A DNA stretch of 14,610 bases, taken from the NCBI GenBank assembly GCA_903865885.1, contig CAIPLJ010000130.1:1-14610 (forward strand), read 5' to 3'. Under the pieces are notes generated by a model. It did no database searches. It saw only the letters and a program-made list of their open reading frames with translations, and had not been told where the DNA came from. Positions 1-6,425 of this stretch are shown in pieces. The stretch's first letter is position 1. Every line of letters begins with the position of its first letter. Origin of the DNA: an uncultured Actinomycetes bacterium. GTDB lineage: Bacteria; Actinomycetota; Actinomycetes; Nanopelagicales; Nanopelagicaceae. The translations under genes were made by a program, and so were the position numbers.

Positions 1-5
1 ACTAA

Positions 6-767
6 TTAGTGATCTGCTGGCATACCTTCTGCGTGTGACTTCATGCGTGCGATCTTCAAAATTGTAAGACCGAATACGCACTTCGCGAGAATATCTGCGA
101 TTGTGTAACCAACCTGCACGCCAACGAATGAACCTGCTGTTGGAGCACCGTTCATTCCAAGGATGTATGAGATTGGGTAAACGCCCCATGTAGCAACGAG
201 AAGCAGACGCAAGCGTCCGATTGTCTCGCCTACGCCAGCTGGCTGACGATCAAGTGACTTTCCAAGCTCCACGAAGAGTACGTAAAGGATGTAAAGGAAT
301 GGGATTGTTGAAAGAACACCGTAAAGAACCTGTGTGTTCTTCACAGTTGAAATCTGACCTGGGTAACCAAGTGCGATCATCGCAGCTGCTGCTGGAACGA
401 GGCGTGTGATAAGTGAACGTGAAACTTCCTTAGCAAGTGCCAAAACTGCGATAACTTCAACGAGTAGAAGTGGAACAGTAAGAAGCCAGTCAACATAACG
501 ATATGCCTCGTTAAATGCGCCTTGGTCTCCTCCGAGCATTACCGCGTGATCCTTTGAAGCTTCAGCGAATGAGTTGAAGATTCGGAAGTAGTGGTAACCA
601 GCAATGAATGTAACCATTGATGACATCACTAGTGCATTGCGGTACTTAGGTAGAACTCGTGACTGTGATACCAGGGTATAGACAGTGCAAGCGAGCATTG
701 AGATCAAACCAAATGAGAATATGTTATAAACGATATTCCACTGGTTATTGTCGAGCGTTACTGACAT
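6..767 (-). CDS. actR: Actinorhodopsin-type light-driven proton pump
   Basis: Seven-helix retinal protein of 253 residues, a usual length for the proteorhodopsin/xanthorhodopsin/actinorhodopsin group. It should pump protons out across the cytoplasmic membrane in light. Helix C reads RYVDWLLTVP...E, giving R90, proton acceptor D93, T97 and carboxylic proton donor E104, the DTE pattern of outward proton pumps. H59 in helix B matches the histidine that pairs with the acceptor in proteorhodopsin. Helix G carries D225 and the retinal Schiff-base lysine K229. Residue 101, at the spectral-tuning position of proteorhodopsin, is leucine, which suggests green absorption. The ATG is preceded by GGAGGC (775-780, complement) with a 7-base gap. 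The stop lies 5 bases from the window edge. No carotenoid or retinal biosynthesis gene is visible here, so retinal must come from elsewhere in the genome. The family assignment is firm; the actinorhodopsin subtype is inferred from overall similarity and context. Confidence 0.95.
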   Translation of the reverse strand: MSVTLDNNQWNIVYNIFSFGLISMLACTVYTLVSQSRVLPKYRNALVMSSMVTFIAGYHYFRIFNSFAEASKDHAVMLGGDQGAFNEAYRYVDWLLTVPLLLVEVIAVLALAKEVSRSLITRLVPAAAAMIALGYPGQISTVKNTQVLYGVLSTIPFLYILYVLFVELGKSLDRQPAGVGETIGRLRLLLVATWGVYPISYILGMNGAPTAGSFVGVQVGYTIADILAKCVFGLTILKIARMKSHAEGMPADH

Positions 768-774
768 GAAGTAT

Positions 775-780
775 GCCTCC
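775..780 (-). promoter_or_regulatory. Shine-Dalgarno site of the rhodopsin gene
   Basis: GGAGGC on the minus strand, 7 bases before the ATG. It fixes the start and shows that this mRNA has a 5' leader, unlike several other genes in the window that appear leaderless. Confidence 0.8.
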
Positions 781-798
781 GTGAGTGCTATATCAGTG

Positions 799-814
799 CG
801 GGCCAGGTGGCCCG
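799..814 (-). promoter_or_regulatory. Perfect GC-rich palindrome in the rhodopsin leader
   Basis: CGGGCCA-GG-TGGCCCG: two 7-base arms around a 2-base centre, about 32 bases upstream of the rhodopsin start codon. As RNA it would form a strong short hairpin in the 5' leader if transcription starts upstream of it. As DNA it could be a protein-binding dyad. There is no T-run after it in either direction, so it is not a classical terminator. Confidence 0.5.
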
Positions 815-881
815 TAAGTTCCGTAATCTCTGAGGACCTCGAGGAGCTTCAGCGATCCAGACAAATAAATTGTGAACTATT

Positions 882-896
882 TGCGAAGAATTCGCA
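882..896. promoter_or_regulatory. Operator-like inverted repeat
   Basis: TGCGAA-GAA-TTCGCA, perfect 6-base arms with a 3-base spacer, lying between the divergent rhodopsin and MFS genes. It falls in the spacer of the weak candidate rhodopsin promoter. The symmetry is plain in the sequence; the role as a repressor or activator site is inferred. Confidence 0.4.
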
Positions 897-906
897 GTCT
901 CAAATG

Positions 907-929
907 TGAAATTTCTGAGAAATTTTTCA
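907..929. promoter_or_regulatory. Second operator-like dyad, AT-rich
   Basis: The core 909-925 is AAATTTCT-G-AGAAATTT, a perfect palindrome with 8-base arms. Outer TGA and TCA bases (907-909 and 927-929) extend the symmetry with a small offset. It lies 10 bases from the 882-896 repeat and is AT-rich, so a transcription-factor site or an upstream element is more likely than an RNA structure. Confidence 0.4.
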
Positions 930-980
930 ATAAATCTGAGCGTGATTTCCCCTGAGAATCGGACATTTCACCCTGTTGGG

Positions 981-986
981 TACCCT
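981..986 (+). promoter_or_regulatory. -10 hexamer of a leaderless promoter for the MFS gene
   Basis: TACCCT fits TANNNT and sits at exactly -12 to -7 relative to the G of the GTG start at 993. Transcription would therefore begin at the start codon. No Shine-Dalgarno sequence is seen, which agrees. The -35 region is not recognisable. Confidence 0.6.
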
Positions 987-992
987 TATTGA

Positions 993-2204
993 GTGCTGAC
1001 CCAACTCCGAGAGCTACGCGAATTCAAGGGTTTTTCAAGCCTTGCCTTCTCACGATTTATCTCCAATGTCGGTAACGGCGTCTCACCAATCGCACTGGCA
1101 TATGGCGTTCTCAGCCTGCCTCATGCCACAGGTCGCGATCTCTCGATTGTCATGGCAGCGCGCTTTGTTCCACTTCTGGCCTTCATGCTCTTTGGTGGAG
1201 TTATTGCAGATCGATTCCAACGCAATCGCCTTGTCGGTGGAAGTGACATGCTGGGTAGTTTCTTAGCAGCAACGAGCGCCATCTCTCTTATCGCAGGTTT
1301 CTCAAGTGTGTGGTTGCTCGCACTTATGGGTGCGCTCTTTGGAGTTCTCAATGCAATCTGGTGGCCAGCAATGTCAGGTGTGCTTCCTGAGATATTGCCT
1401 AAAGAGAAGCTACAAGAAGGCAATGCTGTCATCGGTTTAATGACAAATATCGGTTACATCATTGGAACACTTTCTGGAGGGGTAATTGTTGCAACAGCTG
1501 GAGCTGGATGGGGACTTCTCGTTGATGCAATCTCATTCTTTATCGCAGGTGTGATTGTCTGGAAATTACCACTTATTGGAAAGTTGAAAGAGAAGAGCCC
1601 AGGGATCATTCATGACCTTGTAGTTGGTTGGAGAGAATTTATTTCTCGCAGTTGGGTTATTGCGATGGTCATCTCGTTCTCACTGATCAATATGGCATTT
1701 GAATCTATGCTCTCGGTTCTTGGACCACTTAACTTTAGTAATCCAGTTACAGGACCCAAAGCTTGGTCATATAACTTAGCTGGCCTGACAGTTGGAATGT
1801 TGCTCGGTGGCATCTGGGTGCTGAAAGTAAAAATCGGTCGCCCGCTCTATCTTTCAATGGTTCTGATTGCACTCTCGGCCATTTGGGATTTCGCCCTCGC
1901 ATTTGACTACTCACTCCCCCTTACAGTAATTGCAGCCATCTTCTCTGGAATAAGCATTGAGGTCTTTATGGTCACCTGGAACACCTCGCTGCAGAGCCAT
2001 GTTCCAGAAGAGTCATATTCGCGGGTGAATTCATATGACGCTTTGGGGTCGTATGGAATTGCGCCTCTTGGAATCGTTGTAGCTGGCCCACTTGCGATGC
2101 ACTTTGGCGTAAATGCAATCCTCTTCGCAACAGGTGCAATCACGTTGGTTGCTTCAGTAGCCTCGCTGCTCGTTCCCTCTGTGCGAAACCTCAGAAACGA
2201 TTAG
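993..2204 (+). CDS. MFS transporter, drug/siderophore exporter-like
   Basis: A 403-residue membrane protein of the major facilitator superfamily, close to the usual 400 for 12-helix members. The loop between helices 2 and 3 carries the MFS motif A as GGVIADRFQRNR (residues 68-79), with the expected glycine, D73 and basic residues. General layout resembles the DHA3/EntS-type exporters (MFS_3), which move small hydrophobic compounds or siderophores out by proton antiport. The substrate cannot be read from the sequence. The start is GTG, with no ribosome-binding site but a TACCCT -10 at -12 to -7, so the mRNA is probably leaderless. The gene is divergent from the rhodopsin gene, and its TAG stop forms the first half of the next gene's -10 hexamer. 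A light-driven proton pump next to a possible proton-coupled exporter is suggestive but not evidence of a link. Confidence 0.85.
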   Translation: MLTQLRELREFKGFSSLAFSRFISNVGNGVSPIALAYGVLSLPHATGRDLSIVMAARFVPLLAFMLFGGVIADRFQRNRLVGGSDMLGSFLAATSAISLIAGFSSVWLLALMGALFGVLNAIWWPAMSGVLPEILPKEKLQEGNAVIGLMTNIGYIIGTLSGGVIVATAGAGWGLLVDAISFFIAGVIVWKLPLIGKLKEKSPGIIHDLVVGWREFISRSWVIAMVISFSLINMAFESMLSVLGPLNFSNPVTGPKAWSYNLAGLTVGMLLGGIWVLKVKIGRPLYLSMVLIALSAIWDFALAFDYSLPLTVIAAIFSGISIEVFMVTWNTSLQSHVPEESYSRVNSYDALGSYGIAPLGIVVAGPLAMHFGVNAILFATGAITLVASVASLLVPSVRNLRND

Positions 2205-2207
2205 GCT
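2202..2207 (+). promoter_or_regulatory. -10 hexamer of a leaderless promoter for the HlyIII-like gene
   Basis: TAGGCT fits TANNNT and lies at exactly -12 to -7 relative to the ATG at 2214. Its first three bases are the TAG stop codon of the MFS gene. No Shine-Dalgarno sequence precedes the ATG. Confidence 0.55.
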
Positions 2208-2213
2208 GATTAC

Positions 2214-2861
2214 ATGATTATGGAGCCAGTACCGGTTCCACCTAAATTGCGTGGGTGGTTTCATCTTGGCGCAACTCCTGTAGTAATTATCGCTTCACTT
2301 GTCCTATTTATATTAAGTCGAGAATCTTTCAGATTTGCTGTGGCCCTCTATTCAATTACGGCAATCATGCTCTTTAGCGTTTCTGCTGTGTACCACCGCG
2401 TTCCTTGGATTCCCGCTAAGAAAAAAATTTGGCGACGTTGGGATCACGCAAATATCAATTTACTGATTGCAGGTTCATACACACCATTTGCTGTTGCACT
2501 GCTCAATAACCACGATCGCGATGTTCTGCTTGCAGTTGTATGGACCGGTGCATTGATGGGCGTTGCGCTAAGAGTTTTCTGGGTAGGCGCGCCTCGCTGG
2601 CTCTATGTTGCAAACTATTTACTTCTCGGATGGGTTGCGGTGATTTACACACCTCAGCTCTATAAAGAGGGTGGTCTTTGGGTGTTACTTCCCATCATCA
2701 TCGGCGGCCTGCTCTACTCGATAGGTGCAATCTTTTATGCCCTCAAATTGCCGGGCAGATACGCCAAATACTTTGGCTTTCACGAGCTCTTCCACATCTT
2801 TGTGCTCGCTGCATGGATTTCTCAGTATTTAGCGGTCTCGATCGCCATTTACCGAAAGTAG
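2214..2861 (+). CDS. Hemolysin III / PAQR family membrane protein
   Basis: A 215-residue protein with about seven membrane segments, the usual size for the bacterial hemolysin III (YqfA/TrhA) branch of the PAQR superfamily. The family's metal-site residues are all present: S57 and H61 in SAVYH, D77 in RRWDHANI, and H190 and H194 in FGFHELFH near the C terminus. In eukaryotic PAQR receptors such residues hold zinc and belong to a ceramidase-like active site. For the bacterial members the function is unsettled; membrane-fluidity or lipid homeostasis has been proposed, and the hemolysin name comes from one early report. The start at 2214 is supported by the exactly placed -10 element; an in-frame ATG at 2220 is an alternative. 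It sits 9 bases after the MFS gene, yet seems to have its own leaderless promoter. Confidence 0.88.
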   Translation: MIMEPVPVPPKLRGWFHLGATPVVIIASLVLFILSRESFRFAVALYSITAIMLFSVSAVYHRVPWIPAKKKIWRRWDHANINLLIAGSYTPFAVALLNNHDRDVLLAVVWTGALMGVALRVFWVGAPRWLYVANYLLLGWVAVIYTPQLYKEGGLWVLLPIIIGGLLYSIGAIFYALKLPGRYAKYFGFHELFHIFVLAAWISQYLAVSIAIYRK

Positions 2862-2907
2862 CCTCATGCCCTAATCTTGGGCTCTATATACGCAATTCCG
2901 AGTTGAT

Positions 2908-2913
2908 GGAGAG
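2908..2913 (+). promoter_or_regulatory. Shine-Dalgarno site of the coiled-coil gene
   Basis: GGAGAG, 7 bases before the ATG at 2921. It fixes the start. A TATATA at 2885-2890 may belong to its promoter, but it does not fit TANNNT and there is no clear -35. Confidence 0.65.
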
Positions 2914-2920
2914 TTTCTAA

Positions 2921-3763
2921 ATGGCAGAGAAGAAGTTCCGTAGCTGGGTGGGTTTTCGCGAAGAAGAAGAACGCGCACCCATAGCTAACCCTGTCGACCG
3001 CATTCGCGAACTTGAGTCGCAATTGGCGGATCTCCGCTCACGTCGCGATATCACCGGCTTGAGCCGTGAAGAGTTTGAAATTCTCGCAACTGAAACTGCG
3101 ATGTCAATGATTAAATCTGCTCAGGCACGTGAAGCAAAGGCACATTCGACAGCTGACAGACTCATCGCTGAAACTACACGCAGCGCAAAAGACACACTTG
3201 AAGGTGCAGAGAATAAGGCGCGCAGCATCCTTGCTGGCGCTGAATCACGTGGTCGTAAATATATTTCTACTGCTGAAGTAGAGGCTGCCGAGATTGTCCG
3301 CGATGCAAGCCGCGAAGCAACAACAGTTGCTGATGCAAAGATTCGTGAAGCAGATGTCGTCGTTGAAGGAAAACGTCGAGAAGCAGTTGCGTTAACAACC
3401 GCTGCTCGTCGTGAAGCTGAACGAGTCATCTCTGAAGCCGCCGAAAACGTGGTCGAATATCGAGCATGGCTTGCAGATATCATCGCGGAATCTGAACGTC
3501 TCTACCGTAGCCAAGCATCAGCGCTTTCAGCTGCCGAAGCAGCAATCGCGCAATCACGCGAAAAGTTGGATTCCGCCTTCGCGCGACTTTCCAAGATGCA
3601 ACAGGTAGTTGATAACTCACTTAATGAAGATGGCACTGTAAAAAAATCTGCGCCAATTCGAGTAGAAAGTAAGCGCACACGTGCTGCGATTGCCGCTCCT
3701 AAAAAAGCTGTAAAGAAGACTACGAAGAAGGCCGTCAAGAAAACTTCAGCAAAGCGTAAGTAA
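2921..3763 (+). CDS. Coiled-coil protein with histone-H1-like lysine tail (DivIVA-like)
   Basis: I do not recognise a named family with certainty. The protein has 280 residues in three parts. A short charged N terminus (1-25) precedes a long, highly charged, alanine- and arginine-rich helical region (about 26-230) with heptad-like spacing, predicted to be a coiled coil. Residues 250-280 form a strongly basic tail built from KKAVKK/KKTTKK units. The central part resembles DivIVA/Wag31-type or other actinobacterial polar-growth scaffolds, and the basic tail resembles the H1-like C termini of actinobacterial HupB. No membrane segment or signal peptide is visible. The ATG has a good ribosome-binding site (GGAGAG at 2908-2913, 7-base gap). 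The next gene, a membrane acyltransferase for envelope glycans, starts 5 bases after the stop, so the two are probably co-transcribed. A scaffold linking nucleoid and envelope is a guess. Confidence 0.7.
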   Translation: MAEKKFRSWVGFREEEERAPIANPVDRIRELESQLADLRSRRDITGLSREEFEILATETAMSMIKSAQAREAKAHSTADRLIAETTRSAKDTLEGAENKARSILAGAESRGRKYISTAEVEAAEIVRDASREATTVADAKIREADVVVEGKRREAVALTTAARREAERVISEAAENVVEYRAWLADIIAESERLYRSQASALSAAEAAIAQSREKLDSAFARLSKMQQVVDNSLNEDGTVKKSAPIRVESKRTRAAIAAPKKAVKKTTKKAVKKTSAKRK

Positions 3764-3768
3764 TTTCG

Positions 3769-5511
3769 ATGGCTACCAAACGAGGTATCCAGTACATCCC
3801 TGCAATAGATGGGCTGCGCGCACTCGCAGTCATTGCCGTCATGTTCTATCACCTAGGGTTTTCATGGATCCCGGGTGGTTTTCTCGGCGTTGATCTCTTC
3901 TTTGTTATTTCAGGCTATGTCATCACCCGATTACTTCTTGATTCAATCGCACAAAGTGGTGGCTTAGACCTTCGCGGTTTCTACATCGCTCGAGTACGCA
4001 GATTGCTTCCAGCCCTGATCTTTATGCTGGTCTCGACCATCATTGCCATAGGAATTTGGGCGCCAGATACGATCAAACGGCTTCTGACGGATACCCCATT
4101 CTCACTAACCGGAACAATGAACTGGTGGCTCGTCGCCCATCATCAGGATTACTTTGAAAGTATTGGTCGCCCTCCACTCTTGCAGCACACCTGGTCTCTC
4201 GCAGTCGAAGTTCAGTTCTATCTAGTGTGGCCGCTGATTCTTTACTTTATTCTTAAACGTTTTGGAAAGAAAGTTATTCCTGCCGCATCGCTGGTGATTG
4301 CAGCCGCATCTGGAATCGCTCTTCTCTTACTTTCATTTTCACTCGATGCATCAAATGCATCAAAGGTCAGCCATGTCTACTTTGGAACAGATACACATAG
4401 CATCGGCCTCTTCCTGGGTGCAGCACTTGCTGTCAGCTGGATTCCTCAAAACTTTACTGTCAATGTAACGAAGCAGGCACAGAACTTTATTGATGGTGTT
4501 GGTGTCTTTGGTTTTATTGGAATTCTCGCCTGTTTCCTCTTCATCGATGAAACACAACCGACTCTCTATAAAATCGCATTTCCACTTGCTGGTTTATTTG
4601 GCGCTGCAATCATTATGTCCGTTGTGCATCCAGCCTCGCGCTTTGCTCCCGTTCTACAGAATCCCATATTTCTCTGGATCGGCGAGCGTTCATACTCAAT
4701 CTATTTATGGCACTGGGTAATCTTCCAAGTCACGCGGCCATCAGTGGATCTTGCTGGGCAAGAGTGGGCGCTTTACGCACTGCGCATTTTGATTGTCTTC
4801 GCTCTCAGCGATATCTCTCTTCGATTTATCGAGTTACCGATACGCCGAGGTGTATTTCAATATTGGCTTAAAGGCCTTAAATATCGGACTAAGAAAGATC
4901 GCAATCTCCAAACCCGTGCATTCACCGCACTAGTAGTAGTTCTCATTCTTATCGGTTCACTCGTCAGCGTTCGTGCAATCCACATCTCGCAGCAAGAGAG
5001 AAACAGGTTGGAAGCATCGCTGACTGCCAAAACATCAGAGATTAAGGCTGCAACAACAGATGGGTTATGGGTCACTGGTGACTCTGTCATTCTCGGCATC
5101 CGATCAGTTCTCGGTGAAAACTATCCAATTGCTCTGATTAATGCACGAATCGGAAGGCAAGCCCCAGAACTTCTCGATGTCATGGTTCATGACAAAGCAC
5201 AAGTAGCAGGTTCAACAGTGGTCTTTGATCTAGGTAATAACAATGCCCTTACTCGCGAACAAGTGGTTGCAATCTTTGATGTCGTCAAAGATCAACCAAA
5301 GATTGTTGTTATAAATACCGCGGTTCCTCGGCCTTGGAGAGATAGCAATAATGCACTTCTTGCCGATGTTGTGAAAAATTACGCGCATGTCACCATCGTA
5401 GATTGGAATGCGAAATCTGAAGGTCACCCAGAATATTTTGCGCCTGACGGTGTTCATTTAGTGCCAGCCGGTGTCGCAGTCTATGTTGCAGAAATAGAGA
5501 AGTACTTATAA
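3769..5511 (+). CDS. AT3-SGNH acyltransferase (OatA-like, envelope O-acylation)
   Basis: A 580-residue two-domain membrane protein. Residues 8-360 form an acyltransferase-3 domain of about ten membrane helices, with the conserved motif around H28 (FYHLG), FFVISGY (44-50), E147 in SLAVEVQFY and YSIYLWHW (309-316). A last membrane segment (about 385-403) leads to an extracytoplasmic SGNH domain (about 430-580). Its catalytic blocks are intact: GDS with nucleophile S439, GNN (489-491), and D560-x-x-H563. This architecture matches OatA and related proteins, which carry acyl groups across the membrane and place them on peptidoglycan or surface polysaccharide. The acceptor cannot be told from sequence. 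There is no good ribosome-binding site before the ATG; the 5-base gap after the coiled-coil gene suggests translational coupling. The gene is followed directly by a terminator. Confidence 0.9.
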   Translation: MATKRGIQYIPAIDGLRALAVIAVMFYHLGFSWIPGGFLGVDLFFVISGYVITRLLLDSIAQSGGLDLRGFYIARVRRLLPALIFMLVSTIIAIGIWAPDTIKRLLTDTPFSLTGTMNWWLVAHHQDYFESIGRPPLLQHTWSLAVEVQFYLVWPLILYFILKRFGKKVIPAASLVIAAASGIALLLLSFSLDASNASKVSHVYFGTDTHSIGLFLGAALAVSWIPQNFTVNVTKQAQNFIDGVGVFGFIGILACFLFIDETQPTLYKIAFPLAGLFGAAIIMSVVHPASRFAPVLQNPIFLWIGERSYSIYLWHWVIFQVTRPSVDLAGQEWALYALRILIVFALSDISLRFIELPIRRGVFQYWLKGLKYRTKKDRNLQTRAFTALVVVLILIGSLVSVRAIHISQQERNRLEASLTAKTSEIKAATTDGLWVTGDSVILGIRSVLGENYPIALINARIGRQAPELLDVMVHDKAQVAGSTVVFDLGNNNALTREQVVAIFDVVKDQPKIVVINTAVPRPWRDSNNALLADVVKNYAHVTIVDWNAKSEGHPEYFAPDGVHLVPAGVAVYVAEIEKYL

Positions 5512-5513
5512 AT

Positions 5514-5548
5514 AAAAAAACCCCGCCCAGTTATGGACGGGGTTTCTC
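5514..5548. terminator. Bidirectional rho-independent terminator
   Basis: CCCCGCC (5521-5527) pairs with GGACGGGG (5535-5542) with one mismatch around a short loop, extended by AAA/TTT pairs. A run of seven A at 5514-5520 gives the U-tract for minus-strand transcripts, and TTTCTCTATT (5543-5552) gives a weaker one for plus-strand transcripts. It sits between the convergent acyltransferase and H1-like/FN3 genes and can serve both. Confidence 0.9.
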
Positions 5549-5556
5549 TATTAAAT

Positions 5557-6381
5557 TTATTCGAACTGGCCAGCAAATCCAAAGGCCTTAGCAACCCCGA
5601 GTGTTCCATCTGCATAGACTGCAGTAACGCGGAATGAAGTTGATCCGTCTTCAGACTTCTTAGCAAACTCTGCAGAAAGTGTTGTTGGAGAAACTTCTGA
5701 CACTGCAGTCCAAGCACCTTGATTTGAGCGAGTCTCGACTTTGTAGCCCTTAACATCGCCCATTGGCGCAACCCATGTAATAACCATGACTGACTTGGAG
5801 CTATCTTTCCAATTTCCAATAAAGCGTGATGGTGCTTCACCTGTAGTTGCGCCGCTTGTTGCATCTGTTGCAGCAGCTGTCGCATCAGGAGTTGCCTGCG
5901 CTGAAATTGATGGATCTACTGCGGGTGCGGCATCATCATTTCCCTTACCGGAATTTGAGATGACAATTGCACCGAGTGCAACTACGCCGACTAGTACCAA
6001 CAAGAGGACCTTGCTTGAAGATCCTTGCTTAGGTGCTGCAGATGGCTTTGATGTTGCCTTCGCGGCTACTGGTCGTGATGGCGCTGTAGGAGTTGTTGAA
6101 ACGTTAACGCGTGATCCGCCTGTAGTTGGAACTGGAGGAATAACAACCTTTGAAGATGTCGACTTCTTAGCAGCAGACTTCTTAACTGCCTTCTTCGTTG
6201 TCTTCTTAGCGGCTGCCTTTTTGACAACCTTCTTTGCAGTTGTCTTCTTGGCCGCAGTCTTCTTCTTGGCCGCAGTCTTCTTTGCAGGAGACTTCTTTGC
6301 AGCTTTCTTGGAGGTTGACTTCTTAACCGTAGATTTCTTAGGTGCAGCTTTCTTAGCTGCGCTCTTCTTCTTTACTGCCAC
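5557..6381 (-). CDS. Membrane-anchored protein with H1-like tail and FN3-like domain
   Basis: Not a named family I recognise. The 274 residues divide into four parts. Residues 1-78 are a histone-H1/HC2-like tail of AAKK, KKTT and KKAVKK units. A Pro/Ser/Thr-rich linker follows (79-122). A single membrane segment (about 125-142) comes next. After a low-complexity Ala/Thr/Asp linker (143-182) there is a fibronectin-III-like domain (about 183-270), with W203 before the proline, YKVE (213-216) and FRVTAVYADG (250-259). The positive-inside rule puts the lysine tail in the cytoplasm and the FN3 domain outside. The start is GTG with AAGGAG (complement of 6389-6394) 8 bases upstream. It follows rdgB by about 45 bases. 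The decapeptide KKTTKKAVKK is shared with the coiled-coil protein at 2921-3763. DNA binding by the tail is inferred from composition only. Confidence 0.75.
   Translation of the reverse strand: MAVKKKSAAKKAAPKKSTVKKSTSKKAAKKSPAKKTAAKKKTAAKKTTAKKVVKKAAAKKTTKKAVKKSAAKKSTSSKVVIPPVPTTGGSRVNVSTTPTAPSRPVAAKATSKPSAAPKQGSSSKVLLLVLVGVVALGAIVISNSGKGNDDAAPAVDPSISAQATPDATAAATDATSGATTGEAPSRFIGNWKDSSKSVMVITWVAPMGDVKGYKVETRSNQGAWTAVSEVSPTTLSAEFAKKSEDGSTSFRVTAVYADGTLGVAKAFGFAGQFE
6245..6280 (-). repeat. Perfect tandem 18-base repeat in the lysine-tail coding region
   Basis: Two identical adjacent 18-base units (6245-6262 and 6263-6280) encode successive Lys-Lys-Thr-Ala-Ala-Lys-type units. DNA-level identity, not just protein similarity, suggests a recent slippage or duplication event and a tail of variable length between strains. 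Confidence 0.7.
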
Positions 6382-6388
6382 TGTGTAT

Positions 6389-6394
6389 CTCCTT
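6389..6394 (-). promoter_or_regulatory. Shine-Dalgarno site of the H1-like/FN3 gene
   Basis: AAGGAG on the minus strand, 8 bases before the GTG at 6381; this selects the GTG as start. A TACATT (complement of 6399-6404) just upstream is a possible -10, but its spacing to any -35 is unclear. Confidence 0.65.
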
Positions 6395-6425
6395 GAGTAA
6401 TGTAACGGTGGAATATGGGAAAAGT

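Larger units (their letters stand above)
768..992. promoter_or_regulatory. Divergent regulatory region between rhodopsin and MFS genes
   Basis: This 225-base gap must contain promoters in both directions. On the plus side TACCCT at 981-986 is a good leaderless -10. On the minus side no strong -10 stands out. A possible pair is TTGAGA (complement of 898-903) with TAGTTC or ATAGTT (complement of about 874-880), which is weak. The gap also contains three inverted repeats, at 799-814, 882-896 and 907-929, listed separately. No open reading frame of note is seen. Confidence 0.6.

Noticed and set aside
1..10. Palindrome ACTAATTAGT at the left edge, after the rhodopsin gene
   Set aside because: Short, AT-rich and cut by the window edge; a terminator cannot be judged without the sequence to the left.
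2885..2890. TATATA before the coiled-coil gene as a definite promoter
   Set aside because: It does not fit TANNNT and no -35 is present at a proper distance; left as a possibility only.
4347..4364. Tandem TGCATCAAA repeat in the acyltransferase gene
   Set aside because: Two 9-base units encoding a loop with DASNAS; in frame, inside an intact gene, and too short to mean more than chance or a small slippage.
5786..6400. A long open frame on the plus strand opposite the H1-like/FN3 gene
   Set aside because: It is antisense to the lysine-rich coding region; its Phe/Ala/Val-rich composition (FFLAAVFF) is simply the complement of AAKK codons. No ribosome-binding site of its own and no family resemblance.
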